Part shown: piece by piece, positions 14,906 to 25,404 of the stretch
Position numbering within the stretch: position 1 is the first letter of the stretch
Layout: each line of letters opens with the position of its first letter
Source: Bryobacterales bacterium
Lineage (GTDB): Bacteria > Acidobacteriota > Terriglobia > Bryobacterales > Bryobacteraceae
Assembly (NCBI GenBank): GCA_016789785.1
Contig: JAEUQE010000009.1
Location: 1 to 28,425, forward strand
Direction: 5' to 3'
Length of the DNA: 28,425 nt
Translations under genes and position numbers: made by a program
Notes under the pieces: model-generated
What the model was told of the DNA's origin: nothing
The model's input: the letters and a program-made list of their open reading frames with translations, nothing else
Databases searched by the model: none

Positions 14906-16474
14906 CTATTCCGGAAGAACCGCCTCAAACAGGAAAAAGGTGTCCTGCCGGTTTCGCAGGATCAACGTCGCGCCATCCGATTTGAGCTTCTCGATCACCC
15001 AGGTGGGGTTCGTGGTTTCGGCGATCAGCAGGAACCGTTTGTTTTCCCGGACAAACTCATCATAGGAACTGATGGGCACCGGCAGCATGCGGGCGAACAT
15101 GGTGAGGTTGGTGTCGCCGGTATCCATACCTTCCAGCTCCATTGCGTACTTGCGGCTTGCCAGATAACGGATCCGCCCGCGCATGGATTCTGGCGCGTAG
15201 TGCTGAAATTGCAGGAAGAAAACGGCCGGACTGACAACCACCGGGAGCGGGCTTGCATCGAGCAGCGGCATCCAGGAGCGGGTGGAAAAGGGTTGACTGG
15301 TGCGGAAGGGATATCCGCCGGTGCCGGCAAGGTTTTTCCGTACCACGCCAGGTGACTTGAGACAGAACCACCCAAACAGGACCAGGAATCCCACCATCGC
15401 CGGCAGACGGCTTCCAGCACTCGCTCTCCAGATCAACATCACAAGATAGAGCACGACTCCGGCAAAACAGGACAGTGCATAACGTGGCACATATCCGCCC
15501 GCCAGATAGGAGGCCGGAACCACGTAGACTGGCATCAATGCCCAAAAGGCGATCAGCACCCGCTCCGCGGTGGGTATCGGACTGGGAACAACAGCCGGAT
15601 CGGGAACCCGGCCGGGCGTCGAAGTGTTCCGGACCCAGAGATGCAGAACCATCCAGACCACCAGCGCAATGATCGCGGGCGGAAAGGCAAGCGCCAGCAG
15701 AAAGCGATAGGTTTCTTCGATCTGCCCAGGGCTGGGCCGCGACCAGATTCCGCTGGCGTAGGCGGCCTTCGCCTTTGCGATAGCGGGAAGGAAGGTCAGG
15801 AGAATAGCGGGTGCGGATGCAATGGCAAGCCACATGGGCCAGTCCGGCCGCCCCCGGCTCCTCCACCGGACAATCTCGGCAACGCCAAAAGGGACGAGCA
15901 CAAATACCGTGTAGTAGTGCAGGCTGACACTGGCAGTCAGCGTGAACCATAGCAGAGGGATCATCACGGCCCGGCGGCGGCCCTCGGAGGCTTCCTGCCA
16001 ACATACCGCGGCCAGAGCGGACAACCCCATCAGAATCGGGTAAGGACGCATCTCCGTGGCGTAGTAGATGGTGGGCGCAACCAGCGGTACCGACATAGCC
16101 AACATGCCCCAAAGGGGGCCGGTCCTCAACGCGACAAAGCGGAACAGACAAAGGCAGAATAACAGGTAGCCCAGGATATAAGGCGCCCGCATTCCGAGAT
16201 GATTCACTCCCAGCAATGTGAGTGAAGCCCTTTCCACCAGGGCTGACACCGGAGTATGAACATCCAACCCCTCAAAGAAGAAGCGGATCAGATCAGCTAT
16301 GGTGGGTAAGGCGGCGGGGTAGTATGTCGCCAACTCATCGAACCATAGCAGTTTGGTTGCCGACACCGCCCAGCAGGCGGCTAAGTACACCACACACACG
16401 CCGGCCACCACAAGTTGCCAGTGGCGCTCCAGGCGGCCGGCAATCCAGTCCACGAGCTTCTGTCCTTGTATCAT
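14906..16474 (-). CDS. Polytopic GT-C glycosyltransferase (GT39/PMT-like)
   Basis: A 522-residue integral membrane protein with roughly ten hydrophobic segments. After the first segment (LVVAGVCVVYLAACWAV) comes LLWFDELATYYP; the Asp-Glu pair (D46, E47) in the first external loop is the place of the catalytic acid in GT-C enzymes such as PMT/ArnT. YYATEMRPYPILMGLSAL is a further typical loop segment. A soluble C-terminal domain of about 130 residues follows (from about 390). GT-C enzymes use polyprenyl-phosphate sugars at the periplasmic face, and the adjacent upstream gene encodes a DPM1-like synthase that could supply the donor. Start ATG 16474 lies 7 bp after that gene's stop, so coupled translation is likely. 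Acceptor (glycan or protein) unknown. Confidence 0.8.
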   Translation of the reverse strand: MIQGQKLVDWIAGRLERHWQLVVAGVCVVYLAACWAVSATKLLWFDELATYYPAALPTIADLIRFFFEGLDVHTPVSALVERASLTLLGVNHLGMRAPYILGYLLFCLCLFRFVALRTGPLWGMLAMSVPLVAPTIYYATEMRPYPILMGLSALAAVCWQEASEGRRRAVMIPLLWFTLTASVSLHYYTVFVLVPFGVAEIVRWRSRGRPDWPMWLAIASAPAILLTFLPAIAKAKAAYASGIWSRPSPGQIEETYRFLLALAFPPAIIALVVWMVLHLWVRNTSTPGRVPDPAVVPSPIPTAERVLIAFWALMPVYVVPASYLAGGYVPRYALSCFAGVVLYLVMLIWRASAGSRLPAMVGFLVLFGWFCLKSPGVVRKNLAGTGGYPFRTSQPFSTRSWMPLLDASPLPVVVSPAVFFLQFQHYAPESMRGRIRYLASRKYAMELEGMDTGDTNLTMFARMLPVPISSYDEFVRENKRFLLIAETTNPTWVIEKLKSDGATLILRNRQDTFFLFEAVLPE

Positions 16475-16480
16475 GAGAGA

Positions 16481-17629
16481 TCATTCCTGGGTGTCTGCCG
16501 ATTTCCAGTGGGCTGAAATCTGTCTCTGCTGGTCCAATCTCCGGACCTGCCGCCAAGTCAGGATCGCGGTCACTCCATAGTTCCATACGGAGCCGATGGC
16601 AAGCCCGCAGATACCGGCCATATACCAGACAGCACCAGCGTCCTTGAGGAAGTCCGCCACCCGGAGATTGATGAGAATTCCGATCGAACAAGCGGCATAG
16701 AAGGTTATCAGACCGGTAAGGATGCGCCACCCGCGCAGCCGGCGGTCGCGGTAGGTGGTACTGTTGTTCAGAAGAAAGTTTGACGTCATCGCAATCAGGC
16801 TTCCGGCGGTCTGCGCTTCGAGGAAAGGCCAGGCTGCGAGTTTCTGGAGCAGAAACATCGCTCCGAGATGCTGTACCGCGCCGACCGCGCCAACCATGCT
16901 GAAGATCACAAAGCGGGGCGGAACGAAGTTACCGATGAGCTTGTCCAGAAGTAATTGGAGATACTCCAGCCCGACCAGAATATCGAGTTTGCTTTCGCCC
17001 CGCAGCCGGTTGCGGAAGGTGTAAGGGATCTCGCTGAACCGGACAGGCCTGCGAGCCGACGCCACCAGATCCAGCAGGATCTTGAAGCCCACACCGGAAG
17101 CGCCGTGTACCACCTCCTCAAGAAATCTCCGGTCCAGCATGAAAAAGCCGCTCATCGGATCGCTCAGGTCGCAGTGCGAAACCATCCGGCTGAGACGGCG
17201 GCCCAACTGGCTGAGCTTCACGCGGGAGGCCGCGAATTCTCCCATCGAACCGCCTTGCACGTTGCGTGACCCAATGACGATGTCCAGGCCGCCCGATTTC
17301 AGCCGGTTGAGCATCTCGGGAAGAATACGCTCATCATGCTGGAGATCCGCATCCATGACGGCGATGTATGGCGCCGGAGTGGCCATCATTCCTTCGATAC
17401 AGGCTGACGCCAATCCGCGCCTGCCGATTCTTTGCAGCACACGCACACGCGGATTCCGCAGCGCAATCCCGCGAATCCAGGCGCCGGTCCCATCCGGAGA
17501 GTCGTCGTCCACGAACACCACTTCATACTCCACTCCCTGGAGCGCTACCGACAGCAAGCCGAGCAGTGGCTCGACATTCTCCTTCTCCTTGAATGTGGGG
17601 ATCACAACCGCGAGTTCCAGAGGGTTCAT
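16481..17629 (-). CDS. GT2 polyprenyl-phosphate glycosyltransferase fused to GtrA domain
   Basis: A 382-residue protein. Residues 1-230 are a DPM1-like GT2: AVVIPTFKEKENVEPLL, VFVDDDSPDGT (D41-D43), and the DPM signature VMDADLQHDE (91-100), then SDPMSGFFMLDRRF. Residues about 238-370 are a four-helix GtrA domain (RFVIFSMVGAVGAVQHLGAM, SLIAMTSNFLLNNSTTYRDR). The GT2 part transfers a hexose to a polyprenyl phosphate, and GtrA domains are implicated in moving such lipid-linked sugars across the membrane. This gives a donor system for the flanking GT-C proteins. The ATG at 17629 has AGGTG five bases upstream; an in-frame TTG at 17656 is disfavoured. Same-strand neighbours suggest one operon, although 109 bp separate it from the upstream gene. 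Confidence 0.92.
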   Translation of the reverse strand: MNPLELAVVIPTFKEKENVEPLLGLLSVALQGVEYEVVFVDDDSPDGTGAWIRGIALRNPRVRVLQRIGRRGLASACIEGMMATPAPYIAVMDADLQHDERILPEMLNRLKSGGLDIVIGSRNVQGGSMGEFAASRVKLSQLGRRLSRMVSHCDLSDPMSGFFMLDRRFLEEVVHGASGVGFKILLDLVASARRPVRFSEIPYTFRNRLRGESKLDILVGLEYLQLLLDKLIGNFVPPRFVIFSMVGAVGAVQHLGAMFLLQKLAAWPFLEAQTAGSLIAMTSNFLLNNSTTYRDRRLRGWRILTGLITFYAACSIGILINLRVADFLKDAGAVWYMAGICGLAIGSVWNYGVTAILTWRQVRRLDQQRQISAHWKSADTQE

Positions 17630-17738
17630 CGGTTCACCTGATGGGATAAGTCTCAACCGCTACGGCACCCTGTTGCTGCGTTGCCACGGCGTGTAATCGA
17701 TATCGGCTGCTGGGATCCATAATGAGAGAGTGGTGCGA

Positions 17739-19316
17739 TCAGTTCAGCCGGTAGAGGGAGACTTCTCCATATCTGCCGGTAAGCGTGGACTGCTGTAGCG
17801 GCCCCGGGATGGCTTCACAGCCGGGCCATACCAGCATCCACCCGATTCGGTACCGGGAAAGACGGGCGGCAAGATCCGGAGGCTCGTCCGGAAGCAGCCG
17901 CGTCTGGGACTGTTCATAGTTGGGGTTCAACTCCCGGGCGTTTTCGTGGTCCACGGAGCCAGTCCGGACGAGTCCGTAGTAACGGCTGCCCAAATGATAC
18001 GAAACAATCAGGCTCCGTTCGTAACTGCCGCAGGACACCACTCTCGATTCTGGCGCGATCACTGTGCGCAGTTGCTGCGCCAGCGCCCATTCGCTGCGGC
18101 CGGAACTCCGATGGTTCCGCAGCTCGGTGAGCGCACCCCAAAAGAACGTGGCCGCGCCGAAGATGGCGAGCAGCACTCGCAGGCGCGGATCCAGGTTCAG
18201 TTTCACTCGCAGTTGGCGGAGGCAAACTGCGCCCAGAATCAGCAACAGATACCAGATGGCCCAAAGATAGCGGTCCACCACGATCACCAGAAGATATCCA
18301 GCCGGCAATAGCGCGATGGTCAGAACCGGGAACAGCCAACTACGCTCGCCTGGCGGCGCCTCACACAAGACAATCACCCCAAGGATCAGAACCAGCCAAA
18401 GAAGGGTTTGCCCGCGGAAGATCGAATCCAGCCGCTTCAAATTACTCCGGACAAGCCGCACGATCTGTTTGATGCCCTCCGCGGATGCGGCTTTCCACTT
18501 CGGCAGCACATCCGGAGGAGGATCCTGAAGCGTACTCCAGGCATGCGGGCTTGAGGGCTCCGAGAGAAGCTTATGCGTCCGGTAGCCAGAACCTTCCGGT
18601 CCCACCATGCCCAGGTTCACCTCTCCCGCGCGCGAGATGGTGAACTTTCCATACTTCCGGCTAAGCGCCATCATCCATACGCTGCTGATGAGCGCGCAGA
18701 GCACCAGGCCGGCAAGCCATTGCCGCACCACAATTCCACCCCGGGTGGAACGTTGCCGCCAGAAGTGAATGGAAACGATCACCGTAAAGTGCAGGCAGAA
18801 GAAGAAGAACATATAGTTCTTCGAGAAGTAGAGAAATCCCCCCAGCAAGCCGCACAGCAGTCCGCTGGTTGGGGATTCCGGCCATTCCGGAGACCACAGC
18901 GCGGCAAAGTAGAGCATCAGCAGGGCGGCGGTCATCAGATCGGCGGAAGTGCGAATCGACAGCGCCGCGGTCATCACCGCGGCCACCATGTGGACGGCCC
19001 ACGAATGTTCGACATCGAACCGCTTCAGGAGCCGGCCAAAGCTCCACACCGCCAGAAATCCGCTGAGAATCGTTACCACTTTTCCCGCGGGCCACGGGTG
19101 GACGCCTGCGGCGATCAGCGGCACCATTAGCCAGCTCAGCAAAGGAGACCAGAAGCCGTTTACCGCTTCGGAAAACAGTCCCTTCGCGTAGAGGTCCGCG
19201 ATGTTGATATAGGAAATCTGATCAGGTCCAATCTCCAGCCGGAAGAAGGGTAGGAGCAATGCGGTCAGGACACCATAGAGCACATAGGGCAGACAGCGAA
19301 TGGCACTGGTACGCAC
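17739..19316 (-). CDS. Polytopic membrane protein, GT-C glycosyltransferase-like
   Basis: A 525-residue membrane protein with many hydrophobic segments (CLPYVLYGVLTALLLPFF, LLCGLLGGFLYFSKNYMFFF, LLWLVLILGVIVLCEA, YLWAIWYLLLILGAVCLR). The first loop has LEIGPDQISYINIADLY with an acidic residue (D32) where GT-C enzymes place a catalytic Asp, and a soluble C-terminal domain of about 150 residues, as in ArnT/PMT relatives. The family match is weaker than for the protein at 14906, so GT-C membership is inferred. I chose the GTG at 19316 because AGGAG stands six bases upstream; the TTG at 19331 is the alternative. It begins 15 bp after the stop of the methyltransferase-GT2 fusion, consistent with one transcript. 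Confidence 0.75.
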   Translation of the reverse strand: MRTSAIRCLPYVLYGVLTALLLPFFRLEIGPDQISYINIADLYAKGLFSEAVNGFWSPLLSWLMVPLIAAGVHPWPAGKVVTILSGFLAVWSFGRLLKRFDVEHSWAVHMVAAVMTAALSIRTSADLMTAALLMLYFAALWSPEWPESPTSGLLCGLLGGFLYFSKNYMFFFFCLHFTVIVSIHFWRQRSTRGGIVVRQWLAGLVLCALISSVWMMALSRKYGKFTISRAGEVNLGMVGPEGSGYRTHKLLSEPSSPHAWSTLQDPPPDVLPKWKAASAEGIKQIVRLVRSNLKRLDSIFRGQTLLWLVLILGVIVLCEAPPGERSWLFPVLTIALLPAGYLLVIVVDRYLWAIWYLLLILGAVCLRQLRVKLNLDPRLRVLLAIFGAATFFWGALTELRNHRSSGRSEWALAQQLRTVIAPESRVVSCGSYERSLIVSYHLGSRYYGLVRTGSVDHENARELNPNYEQSQTRLLPDEPPDLAARLSRYRIGWMLVWPGCEAIPGPLQQSTLTGRYGEVSLYRLN

Positions 19317-19331
19317 CGGGATCTCCTGCAA

Positions 19332-20786
19332 TCACACAAACTTGATGCGCCGTAGCGCGTAAATCACCATGCGCAGAAGAAGCAACCCATGGCTCCAGCG
19401 TTGGATGTTTGTCTCACCATAGACCCGCTCCCGGTATCTTACTGGAACGTCGACAATCCTCAGATTATACTTGGCGGCTCCGAAGATGAGGTCGAAGTCG
19501 CCAAACGGGTCGAAGTCGCCAAAGTAGGAGCGGTTGGCGGCAATCATTTCATAGTCTTTCTTGCTGAGGACCTTGGTTCCGCACAGGGTATCCTTAATGC
19601 TTTGTGAGAGGATCCAACTGAACGCGAGGCTGAAGAACTTGTTTCCCAGGAGGTTGAAGAACCGCATCGCCTTGTCTTCCATGGGATACACCAGCCGTAC
19701 ACCATTCACAAATTCCGCCTTGCCGCTCCGCCATGCCTCATAGAATCGCGGCAGATCCTCGGGCGGCACCGTAAGATCGGCATCCAGGATCATCAAAAGG
19801 TCACCGGAGGCTTCGGAGAATCCCTTGCGGACGGCATCGCCTTTCCCCTTGCCGGGCTGCTTGAACAATTTGACGTTCATGTCCGGCCGGCGGGCGATCT
19901 CCCGTTCAATCGCGCCCCATGTATCGTCCTTGGAGTTACCCTCGACGAAGATCAGTTCCGTGCCGGCGCCCATTTGCGGCACTCGCTGAAAGATATTACC
20001 GATATTCCCTTCCTCGTTCCGCGCCGCCACTACCACCGTGACCACGGGTTCGGGCCCGGGGAGCCGGGCTGCCCTCGGTCTTGCGATCACCATGTTGGTT
20101 AACGCCAACTGGTTGAACGGCCACAGCTTGACCAGATAGTTGTTGGCGATCGCACCGAGTAAGGGGACCCGGAACGGAAACAGAACCTCCTGCCAGGACC
20201 GCACCGTCTCCCAGTCCGCCAGATTGAGCAGGTTATTCACGTCCTCCGGGGTGAGCCAGTTCTGGGGAAGCTGCCTTTTGACAATGCCCAGAGCTTCGGC
20301 CATGCGCCGGGGCAATTGCCAGAGATTGCTGTAGACATTCAGGATGAGCTTGGTGTTTGGATGAGCATGTTTGCGGGCGATCTCAAACACCTGTTGGACG
20401 TCCCACAGGTCGTTGACTAGATCCGAACAGAGAATGAAATCAAACTCCTGTTGGAGGTCGAGTTCATGTGCGTCGGCCTGGACGAACTGAAGGTGCGGAT
20501 GGCGGGAGCGTGCATGCTGGAGCATGGCAGCCGAAAAGTCGCTTCCGACCCCAAGCTGAGGTTTCACAGCCGCCAGCAGGTCGCCCGGCCCACAGCCGAT
20601 TTCCAGCACGCGCATCCCTGGAGGGATCAGAAACCGGTACATCTCCCTCAACCGCTGCTGGTAGCCGCGGCGCACAGAATCCCATCGCGGCAGGCTGTCT
20701 GCAAACTGTTCCCAATACCGCTGGCGCGTCTGAGAATAAGTCTGGTACTTTTCTTCCGGCTCGCGTTCCGGCCCAGCCTGCTGCAT
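19332..20786 (-). CDS. SAM methyltransferase fused to GT2 glycosyltransferase
   Basis: A 484-residue two-domain protein. Residues about 12-235 form a class I methyltransferase with motif I VLEIGCGPGDLL (60-71), SDFSAAM and a final acidic strand LCSDLVNDLWDV. Residues about 248-484 form a GT2 domain related to DPM/dolichol-phosphate glucose synthases: VVTVVVAARNEEGNIGNIFQ, ELIFVEGNSKDDTW, KGKGDAVRKGF, LDADLTVPPEDL (DAD at 335-337), then CGTKVLSKKDY. Both active-site sets look intact. It heads a minus-strand run with two GT-C-like proteins and the GT2-GtrA protein, so a lipid-linked sugar donor role is plausible. The ATG at 20786 is chosen because upstream extension is low-complexity and collides with the divergent methyltransferase gene; there is no clear Shine-Dalgarno. 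Confidence 0.88.
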   Translation of the reverse strand: MQQAGPEREPEEKYQTYSQTRQRYWEQFADSLPRWDSVRRGYQQRLREMYRFLIPPGMRVLEIGCGPGDLLAAVKPQLGVGSDFSAAMLQHARSRHPHLQFVQADAHELDLQQEFDFILCSDLVNDLWDVQQVFEIARKHAHPNTKLILNVYSNLWQLPRRMAEALGIVKRQLPQNWLTPEDVNNLLNLADWETVRSWQEVLFPFRVPLLGAIANNYLVKLWPFNQLALTNMVIARPRAARLPGPEPVVTVVVAARNEEGNIGNIFQRVPQMGAGTELIFVEGNSKDDTWGAIEREIARRPDMNVKLFKQPGKGKGDAVRKGFSEASGDLLMILDADLTVPPEDLPRFYEAWRSGKAEFVNGVRLVYPMEDKAMRFFNLLGNKFFSLAFSWILSQSIKDTLCGTKVLSKKDYEMIAANRSYFGDFDPFGDFDLIFGAAKYNLRIVDVPVRYRERVYGETNIQRWSHGLLLLRMVIYALRRIKFV

Positions 20787-21022
20787 TTGGAGATGCGTTC
20801 GCTTTCCGTGGTAAAGGTGCGGACGTCGAGACGCCGGAGAAGCCCGCCGAGCCTTCAGTGGACAACCGGGTGGCAGTCTCGGAGAACTAGTCCGAAGGGT
20901 CAGAATAACATGGAAGCTGGCGCTGTTCCGGCCGTCAGACCGCTTGCGCTGGGTTCCGGCATGGGGCGGCTGAGTAGGCGATTGTATCCCAAGACAGGCC
21001 TGACATCCCCGGACGCTTCGTT

Positions 21023-21031
21023 TGCTAGACT
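21023..21031 (+). promoter_or_regulatory. Extended -10 promoter, leaderless position
   Basis: TGC-TAGACT (21023-21031) matches an extended -10, with 4 of 6 hexamer positions. It ends 7 bases before the ATG at 21039, so transcription would begin at or next to the start codon. The gene has no Shine-Dalgarno, which agrees with leaderless initiation. No good -35 at normal spacing is seen. Confidence 0.4.
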
Positions 21032-21038
21032 GTCGGCT

Positions 21039-21800
21039 ATGTCTTTCGGAGAAGCCCTCCTCCGGGCTTTGTCCCGCGATCCCAAAGCGGAAGATTATCC
21101 TGGAGGAACCGCACGCACCAACATCGACAATGCACTGGATTTCATGTTGAAGACGGTCCCGAATTTTGTGGAGTTGGTTCGCGGCAAAGATGTGCTCGAC
21201 TTTGGCTGCGGGATGGGGCTTCAAGCGGCCGCACTGGCCAGATCCTATGCGAAGTCAGTGACTGGCGTCGATCTGCCTCGCGAGTTTATCCTTTCTGCTT
21301 GGGCCAGGGTTCAGAGTCTGGGGCTGCCGAATCTCACCCTGACGACCGGCTTGGCGCCCGGTTCGCAGTTCGATCTAGTCTATTCCTGTAGCGCATTCGA
21401 GCATTTTGGCGATCCGGCGGCTATCCTGGAGCAGATGCGCCAGCATACCCGTCCCGGCGGCCACATTGTGATCACCTTCGCGGAGCCCTGGCTGTCGCCA
21501 AGAGGAGCGCATGTGGACAACTTTACGCGTCTGCCCTGGGTGAATGTCTTCTTTTCCGAAAAGACAGTGATGAAAGTCCGTTCCCTTTACCGTAGCGACG
21601 GAGCCCGGCGCTATGAGGACGTGGAAGGAGGCCTGAACCGCATGACACTCGCCAAGTTTGGGAAGATCCTGCATTCCAGTGGCCTCAGGATTCACTGCAT
21701 TTCGTATTACCCGGTCAAGGGGCTTCCGTTGGTGTCCCGGATTCCGCTGGTGAGGGAATTCCTGACAGCCGCGGCAAGTTGCGTCCTTGAGAAGCGCTAA
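21039..21800 (+). CDS. Class I SAM-dependent methyltransferase
   Basis: A 253-residue protein with SAM motif I DVLDFGCGMGLQAAAL (51-66), the acidic strand end VTGVDLP, and SCSAFEHFGDPAAILEQM and TRPGGHIVITF as later conserved segments of Methyltransf_11-type enzymes. The C-terminal part (HVDNFTRLPWVNVFFSEKTV, RRYEDVEGGLNRMT) looks like a substrate-binding extension. It probably modifies a sugar of the same polysaccharide; the acceptor is unknown. The ATG at 21039 fits the family N-terminus and sits 7 bases after an extended -10; an ATG at 20910 is in frame but would add 43 low-complexity residues. It is divergent from the methyltransferase-GT2 fusion gene. Confidence 0.86.
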   Translation: MSFGEALLRALSRDPKAEDYPGGTARTNIDNALDFMLKTVPNFVELVRGKDVLDFGCGMGLQAAALARSYAKSVTGVDLPREFILSAWARVQSLGLPNLTLTTGLAPGSQFDLVYSCSAFEHFGDPAAILEQMRQHTRPGGHIVITFAEPWLSPRGAHVDNFTRLPWVNVFFSEKTVMKVRSLYRSDGARRYEDVEGGLNRMTLAKFGKILHSSGLRIHCISYYPVKGLPLVSRIPLVREFLTAAASCVLEKR

Positions 21801-21853
21801 ACCTGCTAACTATAACGAAACCCTATCCTTCCGCGAACCTCCGCTCGATGCGA

Positions 21854-21874
21854 ACGCTCGCCGCTCTCGAGCGT
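21854..21874 (+). terminator. Weak hairpin after methyltransferase gene
   Basis: ACGCTCG (21854-21860) pairs perfectly with CGAGCGT (21868-21874) across a 7-base loop, 54 bp after the stop of the methyltransferase gene. No T-run follows, so termination is uncertain; it could also be a leader element of the ligase gene. Confidence 0.3.
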
Positions 21875-21911
21875 CAACCCTAACGGCGCCGGCGGGTTCT
21901 TCCGATGAAGA

Positions 21912-21920
21912 TGGTACATT
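21912..21920 (+). promoter_or_regulatory. Extended -10 promoter near ligase start
   Basis: TGG-TACATT (21912-21920) is an extended -10 with 4 of 6 hexamer matches, ending 9 bases before the ATG at 21930. It would give a transcript with almost no leader. GGTGA lies between it and the ATG and might instead act as a weak ribosome site on a longer transcript. Confidence 0.35.
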
Positions 21921-21929
21921 GGTGAAAAG

Positions 21930-23441
21930 ATGCCCCCTCCAAACCAGCGCCCAGTGATCGGTCTTGCGCCAGAGGGGTCTTATATGGAAAGTCCATCGCC
22001 GGCACAGCGCGTTGGCCACGACTGGAACAGCCGGGCGCCGGCAGGCCGCTTGACCGATAATCTGGGTCCGAACCGGCCGCCAAAGACGGCTCTGCGGCTG
22101 GTGGAGGGAGGGATCCTTGTCCCTCTCGCGATCGCTCTGTATGTCTTCATTTTTTACAGCCGGATTTTTGATGTGACCTCTCTGTGGCGCCTGCACATCC
22201 CAATGATCCTGTTGTTTGCGCTCGTTCTGACTGCGCTGATCCGTGGCAATATGGGCCGGTTGTTCCGGTCCCGGACGTCACGGGCCATCATGGCCCTCAC
22301 CGGGTGGGTATGCATTTGTCTGCCGTTCAGCGCCTGGCCAGGAGGAAGCGTAGAGTCCGTCAAGCTGGCGCTGCAATCCTTTGCCGTTTTCTTGGTGATG
22401 ATTGCTTTGTTGCGGTCCTTTGAGAGCTGGCTGAAAGTTGCCTACGCCATGGGATTCGCGGTGACAGCGGCGGCGTGCTTGAGTTTCTTTATAGGCAAAT
22501 CCGTTCAAGGAAGATACGCATTCGCGGAAGGCACCAACGCGGACCCCAACCAGTTTGCCCTTATGCTTCTGATGGGCCTGCCTTTTTTGTGGCTGCTAGC
22601 AAAGCAGTCGCCAGGGTTGTCGGTATCGAGGATCTTCGCGTTGCTGTGCACGATTCCGGTGCTCGTTGCGTTTTTCCGGGCTGGTTCCAGAGCGGGGCTT
22701 CTTTGCCTGTTGTCGATGGCAGGTGTGATGTTCCTACAGGCCACAGCTATTCAGAAGCTGAAACTGGTGGTGTTGGGAATCGTGGTTGCGGGATGTGCTT
22801 TTTTCCTGCTTCCAAGCTACCTGCGAGTCCGATTTTTCACCCTGTTTTCGACGAGTGCGGTTGCGGCCGAGGAGTTGGACGACCAATCACTGCAATACAT
22901 GGGAGGCGACATTGGTTCCTCCCATGGGCGCCGGCAATTGTTGAAGGATGGATTGATGCTGACCATCAACCATCCGGTTTTTGGTGTCGGGCCAGGGCAA
23001 TTCGCGCACCGCAATTGGGAAGAAGCCCGGAAGAAAGGAGAGCGGCGAGCGTCGGTAGTCAACCATAACACCTACTTACAGTATTCCAGTGAAACTGGAG
23101 TCCCAGGGCTTCTGTCATATGTAATGGTCCTACTGTACGCGTTCTTCGATCTGCGGAGGGTAAGCAAAGAGGCCAAGGCGCGCGTGGCCACCCATCATTA
23201 CTATCAGCAGATCGTCACGGCGTCCCAGTATCTGACAGCGTCCGTGGTGTCGTTCGTACTCGGTTCTTTCTTCCTGAGTCTGGCCTACTCGATCGTGGTC
23301 TACAGCATGATGGGGCTGGTGGCTTCCTTTTGCATGAGCGCGCGAGCGATGATGAGCCTCAACGACGGACGAATTCCGGCTCCCGCGCCTGCTGCTGCTT
23401 CGCAGCGGTTCCCCTCTCAATTGCGGCCAGCCAGTTTGTAA
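21930..23441 (+). CDS. O-antigen ligase/polymerase family membrane protein (Wzy_C)
   Basis: A 503-residue protein with a polar N-terminal tail of about 58 residues and then about ten to twelve hydrophobic segments. The large external loop carries the family hallmarks: FFRAGSRAGLLCLLSM (about 243-258), HPVFGVGPGQFAHRNW (about 347) and NHNTYLQYSSETGVPGLLSY (about 377-396), ahead of the last membrane segments. Members either polymerise repeat units (Wzy) or transfer glycan to an acceptor (WaaL or exosortase-associated O-glycan ligases); which applies here cannot be decided. Start ATG 21930; the ATG at 21984 is a shorter option. Its last codons are followed 10 bp later by the amidotransferase gene, so cotranscription is likely. 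Confidence 0.9.
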   Translation: MPPPNQRPVIGLAPEGSYMESPSPAQRVGHDWNSRAPAGRLTDNLGPNRPPKTALRLVEGGILVPLAIALYVFIFYSRIFDVTSLWRLHIPMILLFALVLTALIRGNMGRLFRSRTSRAIMALTGWVCICLPFSAWPGGSVESVKLALQSFAVFLVMIALLRSFESWLKVAYAMGFAVTAAACLSFFIGKSVQGRYAFAEGTNADPNQFALMLLMGLPFLWLLAKQSPGLSVSRIFALLCTIPVLVAFFRAGSRAGLLCLLSMAGVMFLQATAIQKLKLVVLGIVVAGCAFFLLPSYLRVRFFTLFSTSAVAAEELDDQSLQYMGGDIGSSHGRRQLLKDGLMLTINHPVFGVGPGQFAHRNWEEARKKGERRASVVNHNTYLQYSSETGVPGLLSYVMVLLYAFFDLRRVSKEAKARVATHHYYQQIVTASQYLTASVVSFVLGSFFLSLAYSIVVYSMMGLVASFCMSARAMMSLNDGRIPAPAPAAASQRFPSQLRPASL

Positions 23442-23450
23442 GCGTACCCT

Positions 23451-25385
<1,935 letters not shown>

Positions 25386-25404
25386 GAAAGACACGCGCGC
25401 CCCG

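Noticed and set aside
20787..21224. 146-residue N-terminal extension of the methyltransferase-GT2 fusion
   Set aside because: Low-complexity, unlike the family, and overlaps the divergent methyltransferase gene; the ATG at 20786 begins just before the methyltransferase domain.
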